A stretch of DNA of 64,000 nt from Algoriphagus marinus (GTDB lineage: Bacteria > Bacteroidota > Bacteroidia > Cytophagales > Cyclobacteriaceae): NCBI RefSeq assembly GCF_001936475.1, contig NZ_MSPQ01000003.1, positions 124,001 to 188,000 on the forward strand. The letters are read 5' to 3'. How positions within the stretch are numbered: position 1 is the first letter of the stretch; the number at the start of each line of letters is the position of its first letter. The notes below the pieces were generated by a model. The model was given only the letters and a program-made list of their open reading frames with translations. It searched no databases and had not been told where the DNA came from. Both the position numbers and the translations under genes were made by a program. Below, piece after piece: positions 44,111 through 52,351 of the stretch.

Positions 44111-45463
44111 ATGAAAAAAAACGAAATAACTATTCTGGGTGCTGGTCTTATCGGTACACTGATGGCAATATATCTCAAACGTCAAGGTCTGGAAGTTTCT
44201 GTCTACGACAAGCGTCCTGACAAGCGTCAAAAACCTTACGATGAAGGTGGCAGATCCATCAATATGGCGTTGAGCCATCGGGGTTGGAAAGCCCTTGAGG
44301 AGGTTGGGCTAAAGGATAAAGTGCTCCCTATTGCGATCCCAATGTATGGTCGTAAGATTCATGATGAGCATGGAGGGACTTCATTTATTCCTTATGGAAA
44401 GGTCAATCAAGCCATTTATTCTATTTCCAGAGGAAAATTCAATCAACTTCTTGCCGAGGAAGGCGAACGATTGGGAGTGAATTTCAATTTCGAGCATAAG
44501 TGTGTTAATGTAGATTTCCGAAATCAGGAAATCACTTTCGAAACTGAGCAAGGAGAATCTAAAATAATCGCTTCTGCAATTATTGGTGCCGACGGTGCTT
44601 ATTCTGCGCTTCGTATGTCTATGCAGAAGCAGATCCGTTTCAATTACAAACAGGAATACATTTCCCACGGCTACAAAGAATTGACGATTCCGGCTACCCC
44701 AGAAGGTGAATTTGCCATGGATCCGAATGCTTTGCATATCTGGCCAAGAGGAAAGTTTATGCTGATTGCATTGCCTAACCCGGATAAGTCATTTACCTGC
44801 ACTCTCTTTTTGCCATTTGAAGGGACAAAAGTTTGTTTCGATAAAATCAATGATGATCAGGATTTAGAGTCTGTATTCAAAACCTATTTTGATGATGCCT
44901 ATCAGCTCATGCCGGATTTGAAAACAGAATTCTTCAAAAACCCTACTGCTGCCTTGATCAATGTGGAGTGCTATCCTTGGGTGCAAGGAACAAGTATATT
45001 GCTAGGTGATGCCTCGCATGCAATGGTACCTTTTTATGGGCAGGGCATGAACTGTGGCTTTGAGGATTGCTCGATCTTAAATGGTTTAATTGATAAGTTG
45101 GGGACAAATTCCTGGAGTTTGGTATTTGAAAAGTTTCAAAAGAAACGAAAGTCAGATACGGATGCCATCTGCCAATTAGCAATGGAAAACTTTGTGGAGA
45201 TGCGGGATTCTGTCTCTGATCCTAAGTTTATTATCCGCAAGAAGATTGAGGCAAAGCTTCACGAACTCTATCCGAATGATTGGATTCCACTGTATTCTAT
45301 GGTGACTTTCTCAGATATGGGTTATGCGGAAGCTTATGCTCAAGGGAAGCTTCAGGAGACTATTATGAATCGGGTAATGGCAGATCCACTGATCACCGAA
45401 AACTGGAATAAACTCGATTACGAGGATATACTTTACAAGATGGAAACGTCAAAAGCGGTTTAA
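44111..45463 (+). CDS. kmo: Kynurenine 3-monooxygenase
   Basis: The FAD-dependent enzyme hydroxylates kynurenine to 3-hydroxykynurenine using NADPH. The 450-residue protein has the FAD start ITILGAGLIGTLMAIYLKRQ with VYDKRPD, then GRSINMALSHRGWKAL, the GADGAYSALR motif and ILLGDASHAMVPFYGQGMNCG with the family's conserved Asp and the active-site loop. A hydrophobic C-terminal helix as in the eukaryotic enzyme is not obvious. The gene begins 25 bp after kynU and ends before a strong terminator. With the dioxygenase and kynU it covers three consecutive steps; tryptophan dioxygenase and formamidase genes are absent here. Confidence 0.95.
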   Translation: MKKNEITILGAGLIGTLMAIYLKRQGLEVSVYDKRPDKRQKPYDEGGRSINMALSHRGWKALEEVGLKDKVLPIAIPMYGRKIHDEHGGTSFIPYGKVNQAIYSISRGKFNQLLAEEGERLGVNFNFEHKCVNVDFRNQEITFETEQGESKIIASAIIGADGAYSALRMSMQKQIRFNYKQEYISHGYKELTIPATPEGEFAMDPNALHIWPRGKFMLIALPNPDKSFTCTLFLPFEGTKVCFDKINDDQDLESVFKTYFDDAYQLMPDLKTEFFKNPTAALINVECYPWVQGTSILLGDASHAMVPFYGQGMNCGFEDCSILNGLIDKLGTNSWSLVFEKFQKKRKSDTDAICQLAMENFVEMRDSVSDPKFIIRKKIEAKLHELYPNDWIPLYSMVTFSDMGYAEAYAQGKLQETIMNRVMADPLITENWNKLDYEDILYKMETSKAV

Positions 45464-45468
45464 GAATC

Positions 45469-45624
45469 TTTTAGCCGCGAAGGCCACGAAGGGTTTCACA
45501 GAGGCCGCAAAGTTTTTAAGTCAGAAAGCTCAAATCAGAAAACTGAAAATTTACCCCGGTTCGTGACTTCACGAAAGGCAATCAGTTAAAGCTTTTTTTA
45601 ACCGCACAAAGGTTTGACAGAGAC
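45469..45624 (+). repeat. Imperfect direct repeats around an AACCGC-AAAGG core
   Basis: Two related units occur, TTTTAGCCGCGAAGG...TTTCACAGAGG (from 45469) and TTTTTTAACCGCACAAAGG followed by TTTGACAGAGA (from 45594). Between them lies an AG-rich run similar to the one at 24.9 kb. They are non-coding and sit between kmo and its terminator. Confidence 0.5.
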
Positions 45625-45627
45625 AAA

Positions 45628-45661
45628 AAAAGGGAGGCAATTTTATTATTGCCTCCCTTTT
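45628..45661. terminator. Bidirectional terminator between kmo and pheS
   Basis: A perfect 14-bp stem (AAAAGGGAGGCAAT at 45628-45641 with ATTGCCTCCCTTTT at 45648-45661) with a 6-nt loop serves the two convergent genes. Confidence 0.9.
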
Positions 45662-45679
45662 CATTTTGTATTTCTTCTG

Positions 45680-46708
45680 CTAGAGCACCGTTCGGAATTG
45701 CTTCAGAAATCTGGAATCATTCTCTGTGAATAGTCTCAAATCTTTGATCTGATATTTCAGCATCGCGATTCGCTCGATACCCATCCCGAAAGCAAATCCG
45801 GTATATTTTTTAGAATCGATGCCACAGTTTTCCAGCACATTCGGATCGACCATTCCAGAACCTCCGATCTCTACCCAGCCGCTGCCTTTGCAGACGTTAC
45901 AACCTTTGCCACCACAGATCAAGCATGTGATATCAATCTCAGCACTTGGCTCGGTAAAAGGGAAGAAAGAAGGTCGGAAACGGACTTTGGTTTCCTTGCC
46001 AAACATCTCCTTAGCGAAATGGTAAAGCGTATTTTTCAAGTCAGCGAAACCAACATTTTCATCCACATAAAGTCCCTCCACCTGATGGAAAATACAATGC
46101 GCACGAGCAGAGATGGCTTCATTTCGATATACTCTTCCTGGAGAAAGGGTACGAATTGGAGGTTTTTGATTCTCCATTACTCGCACTTGGACCGAGGAGG
46201 TATGTGTTCGCAAAGCGATATCCGGATTCTTTTCGATGAAAAAAGTATCCTGCATCTCCCGAGCCGGGTGATTTTCAGGGAAGTTTAATGCGGTGAAATT
46301 ATGCCAATCGTCCTCGATCTCTGGTCCTTCGGAGAGGTTGAAACCGATCCGCTCAAAGATCTCAATGATCCGCTGTCTAGTAGCGGTGAGCGGATGAATT
46401 CCGCCCATTGGGAGATTTGAAGGAGGTAGCGTGAGGTCGATTCCAGCAGATTTCGATTTTTTGTTGGTCGAATTGACCTTCTCGATTAATTCCTGAAAGC
46501 GTTCTTCCGCCAGTTGCTTAACGCTATTGACAAGTTGTCCGTAGGCTTTTTTCTCCTCATTGGGAATTTGGCCCATGGCACCAAAGAGTTCACCCACGAT
46601 ACTTTTCTTGGAGATAAACTCCATTCGGTAAGCTTCCAGTTGCTCGGGGGTATTCGCATCTGCTGCGGCGATGGCAGCTTTGATGGCTTCTATTTTCTCT
46701 TGGTACAT
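45680..46708 (-). CDS. pheS: Phenylalanine-tRNA ligase, alpha subunit
   Basis: The catalytic subunit of the heterotetrameric PheRS (342 aa). It has the N-terminal coiled coil (about 1-85) that binds tRNA, motif 2 ALRTHTSSVQVR...RTLSPGRVYRNEAI, RFRPSFFPFTEPSAEIDITC and motif 3 FGMGIERIAMLKY. A cysteine cluster CLICGGKGCNVCKGSGW follows the FTEPSAE motif, as in Bacillus-type enzymes, and may bind zinc. A -7 box TAGCTTTG lies 23 bp upstream. pheT is not adjacent, which is common in this phylum. Confidence 0.97.
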   Translation of the reverse strand: MYQEKIEAIKAAIAAADANTPEQLEAYRMEFISKKSIVGELFGAMGQIPNEEKKAYGQLVNSVKQLAEERFQELIEKVNSTNKKSKSAGIDLTLPPSNLPMGGIHPLTATRQRIIEIFERIGFNLSEGPEIEDDWHNFTALNFPENHPAREMQDTFFIEKNPDIALRTHTSSVQVRVMENQKPPIRTLSPGRVYRNEAISARAHCIFHQVEGLYVDENVGFADLKNTLYHFAKEMFGKETKVRFRPSFFPFTEPSAEIDITCLICGGKGCNVCKGSGWVEIGGSGMVDPNVLENCGIDSKKYTGFAFGMGIERIAMLKYQIKDLRLFTENDSRFLKQFRTVL

Positions 46709-46730
46709 GGGATTCTTTTTATTCGAATGA

Positions 46731-46738
46731 CAAAGCTA
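46731..46738 (-). promoter_or_regulatory. -7 promoter box TAGCTTTG for pheS
   Basis: An exact TA-N2-TTTG match on the minus strand with a short leader of about 16 nt expected. Confidence 0.5.
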
Positions 46739-47077
46739 AGGCTTTTGGGGTTTTTTGGAAACCTAAATTGATATTCAAAAGAGCCCATTGAAAGATTGAA
46801 AAATTGGAAAATTAAGGTCCCTTGAGATTCAGGTTAATCTATTGCGGCTTTTAATAATTCTAAGATGATAAATGCCATAGAATTTAGGTTAGAAAATGAA
46901 ATCTATCTCAATCAGTCTTTTGTCCTTGGTAATCAATACTAGGAGTTCAAAGAATCTCGTAAATCGTATTTCGCCTTTCGAATTTTTTTCAACCCTCCTC
47001 AATCCAATCATCCAGTCCCCCTCGTATCTCCTTCCAAATACAAAAACTAACAAAAATCAATCTTAACAAACAACATC
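46739..47077. other. Gene-free intergenic stretch
   Basis: AT-rich sequence between the divergent pheS and fasciclin genes. It contains an AAAGATTGAAAAATTGGAAAA-like run (46790-46812) of the kind seen as simple repeats elsewhere in the window. I see no gene, RNA or clear promoter for the plus-strand gene. Confidence 0.5.
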
Positions 47078-47644
47078 ATGAAAATTCAAAATTATTTCAA
47101 AGTGGCACTGCTTGCCTTCGCATTTTTAACAGCAAATCTAGCCTTTGCTCAAATGGAAAAAACCAAAATGGTCGGTGGAGCAGAAATGTATCCTTCCAAA
47201 AACATCGTAGAGAATGCAGTCAATTCTGCGGATCACACTACACTAGTAGCAGCAGTAAAAGCAGCAGGTTTGGTGGAGACACTTCAGGGCAAAGGTCCAT
47301 TTACCGTTTTCGCTCCTGAGAATTCTGCTTTTGACAAGCTTCCAAAAGGAACCGTTGAGACACTTCTAAAGCCTGAAAACAAAGCGCAATTGCAAGCAGT
47401 ATTAACTTACCACGTCGTGGCCGGAAAAATGGGATCCAAAGAAATCGCGGAAGCCATCAAAAAAGGAAATGGTAAAGCGACTTTGACAACGGTTCAAGGT
47501 GGAACATTGACCGCTTGGATGAAAGGCAAAGACCTATACATCACAGATGCAAATGGTGGCCAGTCTAGAGTAACAATCGCCGATGTATTCCAGTCTAATG
47601 GAGTGATTCACTCAGTGGATACAGTAGTATTGCCAAAGATGTAA
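47078..47644 (+). CDS. Secreted fasciclin (FAS1) domain protein
   Basis: A 188-residue exported adhesion-type protein. The signal peptide is MKIQNYFKVALLAFAFLTANLAFA (cut before QME). One FAS1 domain spans about 40-187, with the H1 motif GPFTVFAPENSAFDKLP, then LTYHVVAGKM and the H2 region NGVIHSVDTVVLPKM at the end. FAS1 domains mediate cell-cell or matrix contact; bacterial single-domain forms are often periplasmic or surface proteins of unknown ligand. The gene stands alone, followed by a strong terminator shared with the convergent beta-propeller gene. The long purine-poor leader (47,000-47,070) is notable. Confidence 0.92.
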   Translation: MKIQNYFKVALLAFAFLTANLAFAQMEKTKMVGGAEMYPSKNIVENAVNSADHTTLVAAVKAAGLVETLQGKGPFTVFAPENSAFDKLPKGTVETLLKPENKAQLQAVLTYHVVAGKMGSKEIAEAIKKGNGKATLTTVQGGTLTAWMKGKDLYITDANGGQSRVTIADVFQSNGVIHSVDTVVLPKM

Positions 47645-47665
47645 TTCCTTAAGGAATATTTACTG

Positions 47666-47701
47666 AAAAAGCCGCTTGAATTTGATTTCAAGCGGCTTTT
47701 T
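47666..47701. terminator. Bidirectional terminator T1 (AAGCCGCTTGAA stem)
   Basis: A perfect 15-bp stem (47666-47680 with 47687-47701) with loop TTTGAT. It ends both the fasciclin and the beta-propeller transcripts. It is nearly identical to the terminator at 49288-49323. Confidence 0.92.
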
Positions 47702-47710
47702 TCATTCAGT

Positions 47711-48790
47711 TTATTTCTTCAACAATTCCTTCGGGATATCAAAGACTGCGATTCCAGGCTCTTCATCGGTTGTGATGCCGTAGATTTTACCAAGGGATTC
47801 ATCTACGGTAATTCCACTCACCGATTGGTTTAAGTCTAATTTAGCATGCATTTCGCCATTAAATGTTAGGACATAAATCGTTTCAGAGTTTTTTCCCAAC
47901 TTCTGGATTTCGTCTTGGCTTTTCCCAGAGTATAGACCAAAAATAAACTTTTGACCCACTGCTAGATCCCAAAAACCATATTTTTGATCCGTGGAGAAAA
48001 CTAGGGCTGAATTTGAACCCGATCCAGAGATATTAGCAGGAGGGAGCTCTAGTCTTGGCCCATCTACTATTGTAATTTTTTTAGTTTCGTAATCGAGTAT
48101 TTCCAATCGATCTCGATAAATACTTGCTTTTACAAAAACATTCTTTTCGGCATTTGTTTTTAGCCTTCCTTTGTTATAGGTCATTAGCAGGAAATTATCC
48201 ATTTCTGGTTGCTCCGGGATTTGCTCCCATTTTCCAAACGCCGCCACTTGATTCCCATCAAAATCAAACTCTGTTAATTTGTTTGGGCTATCTGCCATCA
48301 TGCACATAAAAGTGCCCTTATTGGTCAAATACATGGTATAAGCAAGTATCATATTTTCTGGTTGGCGATATTCCATAATCGAAAGTCTGGAAGTATCATA
48401 TAGATTAAATTGCGCCATCTTTTTGATCATCACTGCATTGATCCAAAAAGTAGAATCTGAAAGTCCAGGATCAAAGATGTCAGAGTCTGATATTTGACCA
48501 GGCCCTTCGCCACTAATGCCTTTTGAGGAATAGTAGGAGAGTGGTTCTTTACTGACAATATGAATTAAAGGTTTATCCGAAGGTATCCGATAGCTTTCCT
48601 GAACTATTAAAAACTCTCCTTTTTGGTCTATTTTCCAAGGATTAAGGATTTCTGGAAAGTATATTTTTTGGCCTTTTAATTCAAATGAGGGTTTTCCATT
48701 TCGTTCAAAATCAAAAACGGAAGTAGGTTTATCAAAATTGCAGCTTGAAAAAAGAAATAATAAAAATATCGGTAAAAAGGCTTTTTCCAT
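47711..48790 (-). CDS. 6-bladed beta-propeller lipoprotein, second locus
   Basis: A 359-residue lipoprotein with signal MEKAFLPIFLLFLFSSC (Cys17). The mature protein is beta-rich with the family hallmark SGEGPGQISDSDIFDPGL near 95-112, the equivalent of the GEGPGEF motif in the 16.1 kb protein. Other strands are FLIVQESYRIP, LAYTMYLTNKGTFMCMM and SGITVDESLGKIYGI. It lies downstream of a small four-cysteine secreted peptide gene on the same strand, repeating the arrangement at 15.6-17.3 kb. It is diverged from that propeller outside the hallmark, so it is not a recent copy. No enzyme motif is visible. Confidence 0.83.
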   Translation of the reverse strand: MEKAFLPIFLLFLFSSCNFDKPTSVFDFERNGKPSFELKGQKIYFPEILNPWKIDQKGEFLIVQESYRIPSDKPLIHIVSKEPLSYYSSKGISGEGPGQISDSDIFDPGLSDSTFWINAVMIKKMAQFNLYDTSRLSIMEYRQPENMILAYTMYLTNKGTFMCMMADSPNKLTEFDFDGNQVAAFGKWEQIPEQPEMDNFLLMTYNKGRLKTNAEKNVFVKASIYRDRLEILDYETKKITIVDGPRLELPPANISGSGSNSALVFSTDQKYGFWDLAVGQKFIFGLYSGKSQDEIQKLGKNSETIYVLTFNGEMHAKLDLNQSVSGITVDESLGKIYGITTDEEPGIAVFDIPKELLKK

Positions 48791-48872
48791 GCAAGTTTTA
48801 TTTATTAGTAAACATTAGGTACATAAAGTAAAAAGAAATTATTCTTTGATTAAGTGTTGATTCAAATAAATG

Positions 48873-48898
48873 AGGCTGCTTCAAATTTGAGACAGCTT
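48873..48898 (-). terminator. Hairpin between peptide and beta-propeller genes, second locus
   Basis: An imperfect inverted repeat (AGGCTG...CAGCTT around a TCAAATTTGA core) lies 11 bp after the peptide stop on the minus strand. No good T tract follows. It may be a partial terminator or an mRNA stabiliser, in the same place as the hairpin at 16095-16119. Confidence 0.5.
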
Positions 48899-48908
48899 GG
48901 ATTTTTGA

Positions 48909-49130
48909 TCATCCAAGTATTGGATTCTTCGTACATGTAGTAGCTGTTATAGTTTCATCCTGAAGCCATGGAAATCCTTGCCTATCTACACAACCCGTAC
49001 CAGATGGACAGCAAATGTGATTGCCTGGCAATGGTCCAGCTCCCTGAGCATTGGATTCAGAACTGTTAAACATCAAGGCAACTCCCATGCAGAATAGCCC
49101 TCCAATAAGTAATTTTTTAATCTTTCTCAT
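48909..49130 (-). CDS. Small secreted four-cysteine peptide, second locus
   Basis: A 73-residue product with signal peptide MRKIKKLLIGGLFCMGVALM and onward to SNA, cut before QGA, leaving about 45 residues. Four mature cysteines (40, 41, 47, 66) occur, as in the 15.6 kb pair but with different spacing, and the GNHICCPSGTGC segment is unique. Length, signal (AxA followed by Q), cysteine number and position before a beta-propeller lipoprotein match the other locus, although the core motif is not shared. It may be analogous rather than homologous. An A18 tract lies 82 bp upstream on its strand. Confidence 0.72.
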   Translation of the reverse strand: MRKIKKLLIGGLFCMGVALMFNSSESNAQGAGPLPGNHICCPSGTGCVDRQGFPWLQDETITATTCTKNPILG

Positions 49131-49211
49131 ATTTATGAAAATTTAGTGGTTAATAATTACGTTAAGGTCAAAATCTATTTGATCAAAACTCTTAAAAATA
49201 CAGGAATGGCG

Positions 49212-49229
49212 TTTTTTTTTTTTTTTTTT
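49212..49229. repeat. Homopolymer of 18 T (A18 on the minus strand)
   Basis: An uninterrupted T18 run, 82-99 bp upstream of the small peptide start on the minus strand. Such tracts slip during replication and can change promoter spacing or act as an upstream promoter element. Confidence 0.9.
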
Positions 49230-49287
49230 GCAAACGGCTGAAAATCAATTTAAAGAAAATTTAAGGTGATAACTGAGATTAAAATCA

Positions 49288-49323
49288 AAAAAGCCACTTG
49301 AATTTGAGTTCAAGTGGCTTTTT
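49288..49323 (-). terminator. Terminator T2 (AAGCCACTTGAA stem)
   Basis: A perfect 15-bp stem (49288-49302 with 49309-49323) with loop TTTGAG. It ends the outer-membrane barrel gene transcript. Compared with T1, a G-C pair is replaced by A-T with both strands changed. Confidence 0.92.
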
Positions 49324-49365
49324 ATTGGTTAGATTTTTATACTTCTCACTTAAGACTTCTCACTT

Positions 49366-52224
49366 CTACCAAGTTCTACCTCCGCTTGGCCGGCCTCTTT
49401 CCCAAGGATTATTTGATGGCTCTGGTTCTTTGAAGTTACCAATGATGTAAGTGAAGGTCAGCATGCCATAGCGAGTCAGGACATTGGTGAATACATCGGT
49501 TACCGCTACATCGGAAATGGTTCGACTGATGCTATTATTTTGATTCAATAAGTCAAAGATCACGACTTTCAGTTCTGCCTTGTTATTCTTCGCAAATCGC
49601 TGACCTGCCTCGATATTCCATAGCCAAACAGACTGATCCAATCCTGCAGACAATCCTCTATAGAAGGTGTTGTTGATGTTATTTCCGATAAAGGTCTTTC
49701 CATTATTCGGTGAATAATACAGCCTCAGATTAGATTCCTGGATGTAGTAGTTTTGATCCAGATTCGACTGCAAGCTGGAATTGACGATGGTATAAGTACC
49801 CGTAGTGCTGATCGTGAAGTCCACGTTTTTGGAGATATTACTGCTGAGTGTAAAGCCTTGACTCAAGTCGATATTATCATTCAGATTTAGGTCTCCATTG
49901 ATCAAACCCGGAGTTCTGTTGAATCCTAGTCGGGTATTCAAGTTCAGATTCGACTTGATTTTCTTTACCGGCATGCCATAGGTCAAGAAGAATCGAGTTC
50001 GGAAGTTACCATCCAAGTTTTCCGGTCTGGAGATTTGTCCACCTGGCCGAAGGAGAATTTCTCCATTGATCAAGGTATCCTGAGCGGTGATAAAGGTGCT
50101 ATTCCCAATGTAATTTGCAGTAGCCGAATAGTTGATAAACATGAAGAGTGTTTTAGACTTTTCCAGATTCACCTTGCTGATATTTGCGAAAATATTGTGG
50201 TTAAAGCTTTGTCCCAAGTTGGGATTACCCACACTTAGATTGAGAGGATTCTGGTTGTTGACTACATTCTGAAGCTGATTTACACTCGGCTCATCGGTAT
50301 CAGTTCGGTAGCGAACCCGCCAAGAAAAACCAGTCTCTCGATTTCGGAAGTTGACATTGGCACTTGGAAGGATATTGTTAAAACTACGCTTAAATACGCC
50401 AGGAGTAGGGAAGAAGGCTTCGTTGTTTAATTGAGCATTTTGATAATCCAAATTCAAATTGATGCTATAGCCACTGTTGTTGTAGGCATAGCCGGTTCGG
50501 AGTCGCTGCGTGATGAATTTATTATCAAACTCGTTACTCAAGGCACTATCTAGCACAAATTGGTTTTCGAGGTCTAGCACTCTGGTTTTTTGATCAGCCC
50601 TAGTGTCGTTATTGCTGATTTGATATCCAATAGTTCCAATTGACTTTTCGCCAAGCGGCTCAGTTAATGTAGCATTGATTCTATAGTTAAAACCATCATT
50701 TAATGCGTCCGTACGCTGTTCGGTAGTATCTAGTCGATCCCGATTGTAGTCTAGGCTTGCTGCTAATAATTTGGATAATTGATCCCGATTAGACCAAGTG
50801 GTATTGATATCTGTAGAAAGTGTTCTTCCCTTCTTATCAAACTTGTATCGATAGGTAATATTATTTGAAATATTTAGCGCTTTCGTTTCTGTGTTTGAAA
50901 TAGAACGAAGTGCACTCAGGGAATCTCCAGTGCTGGCCAACGTCAAGGCATCCCGATCGCTGAAAGTCTTATTGTTTTGATATGAAAATGACGGCGTGAT
51001 TACCAAAGAATTTTTATCATTCAAATCTGCCTCGATTCTACCGCTTGCACGATGATTGTAATTATCGACAGTGTTGATCAGATTTTCCTGATAAATCTGG
51101 CTTAAGCTTTCATTGATTACAGTTTCACGGTTGGTGATTTGGCTGAGGGTATTTGCGGTATTGTTGAAGAAATAATTTCCAGTGAAATTCACCTTCTTAC
51201 CCCATTTATCGCTGTAGTTTAGACCCACTGCATTGGTTGTAATTATACCGATATCATTTCCTCCAGAGAAAGCATTATTTCCTCCGCCACCCCAGCGTCC
51301 TCCTCCTCGACCCCCACCTCCAGCAGATGCATTGGCATTGACGCCAGCAAGATCCTGACTGGAGAAGTTTTGTTGGTTGATATTATTAAATAATCCTAAA
51401 ATCGAAATTCGTTGGTCTCCCTTAAATAGGTTGACGCTTCCACCTGCGGAATAGCGATCATCCGTACCATATCCTGCATAAGCTCTACCGAACTGACCAT
51501 TTTTGCGATCTTCTCGGAGAATAATATTGATGGTTTTGGTGTAAGTCCCATCGTCAAATCCAGTTAATCGGCTTTGATCCGAGCGCTGATCTAAAACTTC
51601 CACCCGCTCAATTGCATCAGCTGGTAAGTTTCGAAGCGCGATACTTGGATCCGAACCAAAGAATTCTCTTCCGTCAACCAATACTTTTTGAACCGCTTCA
51701 CCTTGAGCTTGAAGCTGCCCGCCTTGCATGGTGATGCCAGGCATTTTTCGGATCAAATCTTCAGCCTGTGCATTTTCTTGGGTTTTGAAAGCCTTTGCAT
51801 TAAAGGAAGTGGTGTCTCCTCTTTGCTCTCCAACCGGATTGAGGCCTTCGATTACCACCTCATCGAGTACTTTGGAATCTTCCAAAAGAATCAAATTTCC
51901 TAATTCAACAGGATCTCTAAAGTTGTGATTCTTTGTGATGGTCACATAGCCAATAAATTTAATTTCGATTTTGACGTCAGGAATTTGAGGTCTTGCGATC
52001 GAAAATTTACCCTGCCCATCAGTGACAGTTCCGACCAAAAGGGAATCCGTGACTGTTTTGATCAGCACGTTGGCTCCAGCCATGGGAGTATTGGTGACTC
52101 CATCGATCACTATTCCAGTGAATACTCTAGCCTGTCGAGCCTCTCCAGTTGGTCTTTGACCAAAGGCTGAAAAAGCAAGTAAGCTGCTAAAAATCAGTAA
52201 AATAAATGCGTATTTGTTTTTCAT
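49366..52224 (-). CDS. Large TonB-like outer-membrane beta-barrel protein
   Basis: This 952-residue protein has a signal peptide (MKNKYAFILLIFSSLLAFSAFG). A carboxypeptidase-regulatory-like domain lies at about 35-115 (GIVIDGVTNTPMAGANVLIK). The plug-like region at about 135-235 has QAEDLIRKMPGITMQGGQLQ, VQKVLVDGREFFGSDP and IERVEVLDQRSDQSRLTGFD. A long barrel follows. The plug lacks the classic RG-x-G-SL/GSIYGAGAIGG pattern, which places it in the OMP_b-brl_3 type of outer-membrane barrel proteins. A glycine-rich loop (GGGGRGGGRWGGGGNN) occurs near residue 310, and the C-terminus GRPSGGRTW is again Gly/Arg-rich. It stands alone; ligand unknown. Confidence 0.88.
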   Translation of the reverse strand: MKNKYAFILLIFSSLLAFSAFGQRPTGEARQARVFTGIVIDGVTNTPMAGANVLIKTVTDSLLVGTVTDGQGKFSIARPQIPDVKIEIKFIGYVTITKNHNFRDPVELGNLILLEDSKVLDEVVIEGLNPVGEQRGDTTSFNAKAFKTQENAQAEDLIRKMPGITMQGGQLQAQGEAVQKVLVDGREFFGSDPSIALRNLPADAIERVEVLDQRSDQSRLTGFDDGTYTKTINIILREDRKNGQFGRAYAGYGTDDRYSAGGSVNLFKGDQRISILGLFNNINQQNFSSQDLAGVNANASAGGGGRGGGRWGGGGNNAFSGGNDIGIITTNAVGLNYSDKWGKKVNFTGNYFFNNTANTLSQITNRETVINESLSQIYQENLINTVDNYNHRASGRIEADLNDKNSLVITPSFSYQNNKTFSDRDALTLASTGDSLSALRSISNTETKALNISNNITYRYKFDKKGRTLSTDINTTWSNRDQLSKLLAASLDYNRDRLDTTEQRTDALNDGFNYRINATLTEPLGEKSIGTIGYQISNNDTRADQKTRVLDLENQFVLDSALSNEFDNKFITQRLRTGYAYNNSGYSINLNLDYQNAQLNNEAFFPTPGVFKRSFNNILPSANVNFRNRETGFSWRVRYRTDTDEPSVNQLQNVVNNQNPLNLSVGNPNLGQSFNHNIFANISKVNLEKSKTLFMFINYSATANYIGNSTFITAQDTLINGEILLRPGGQISRPENLDGNFRTRFFLTYGMPVKKIKSNLNLNTRLGFNRTPGLINGDLNLNDNIDLSQGFTLSSNISKNVDFTISTTGTYTIVNSSLQSNLDQNYYIQESNLRLYYSPNNGKTFIGNNINNTFYRGLSAGLDQSVWLWNIEAGQRFAKNNKAELKVVIFDLLNQNNSISRTISDVAVTDVFTNVLTRYGMLTFTYIIGNFKEPEPSNNPWERGRPSGGRTW

Positions 52225-52351
52225 ATTGTTACAAAGTTCTTACACTTTGACTGATTGACAATACGAAAGGTTTACTGGGACGTCAAACTAAAATAAGAAT
52301 GGATACAGGATTGGATAAATGGTTTTTTACCCGTTTGAAAGTCTAAAAAAA

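Noticed and set aside
45895-45935. Cysteine cluster in PheS as a novel metal-binding insertion
   Set aside because: A similar CxxCGGxGC segment is known in Bacillus-type PheS, so it is ordinary.
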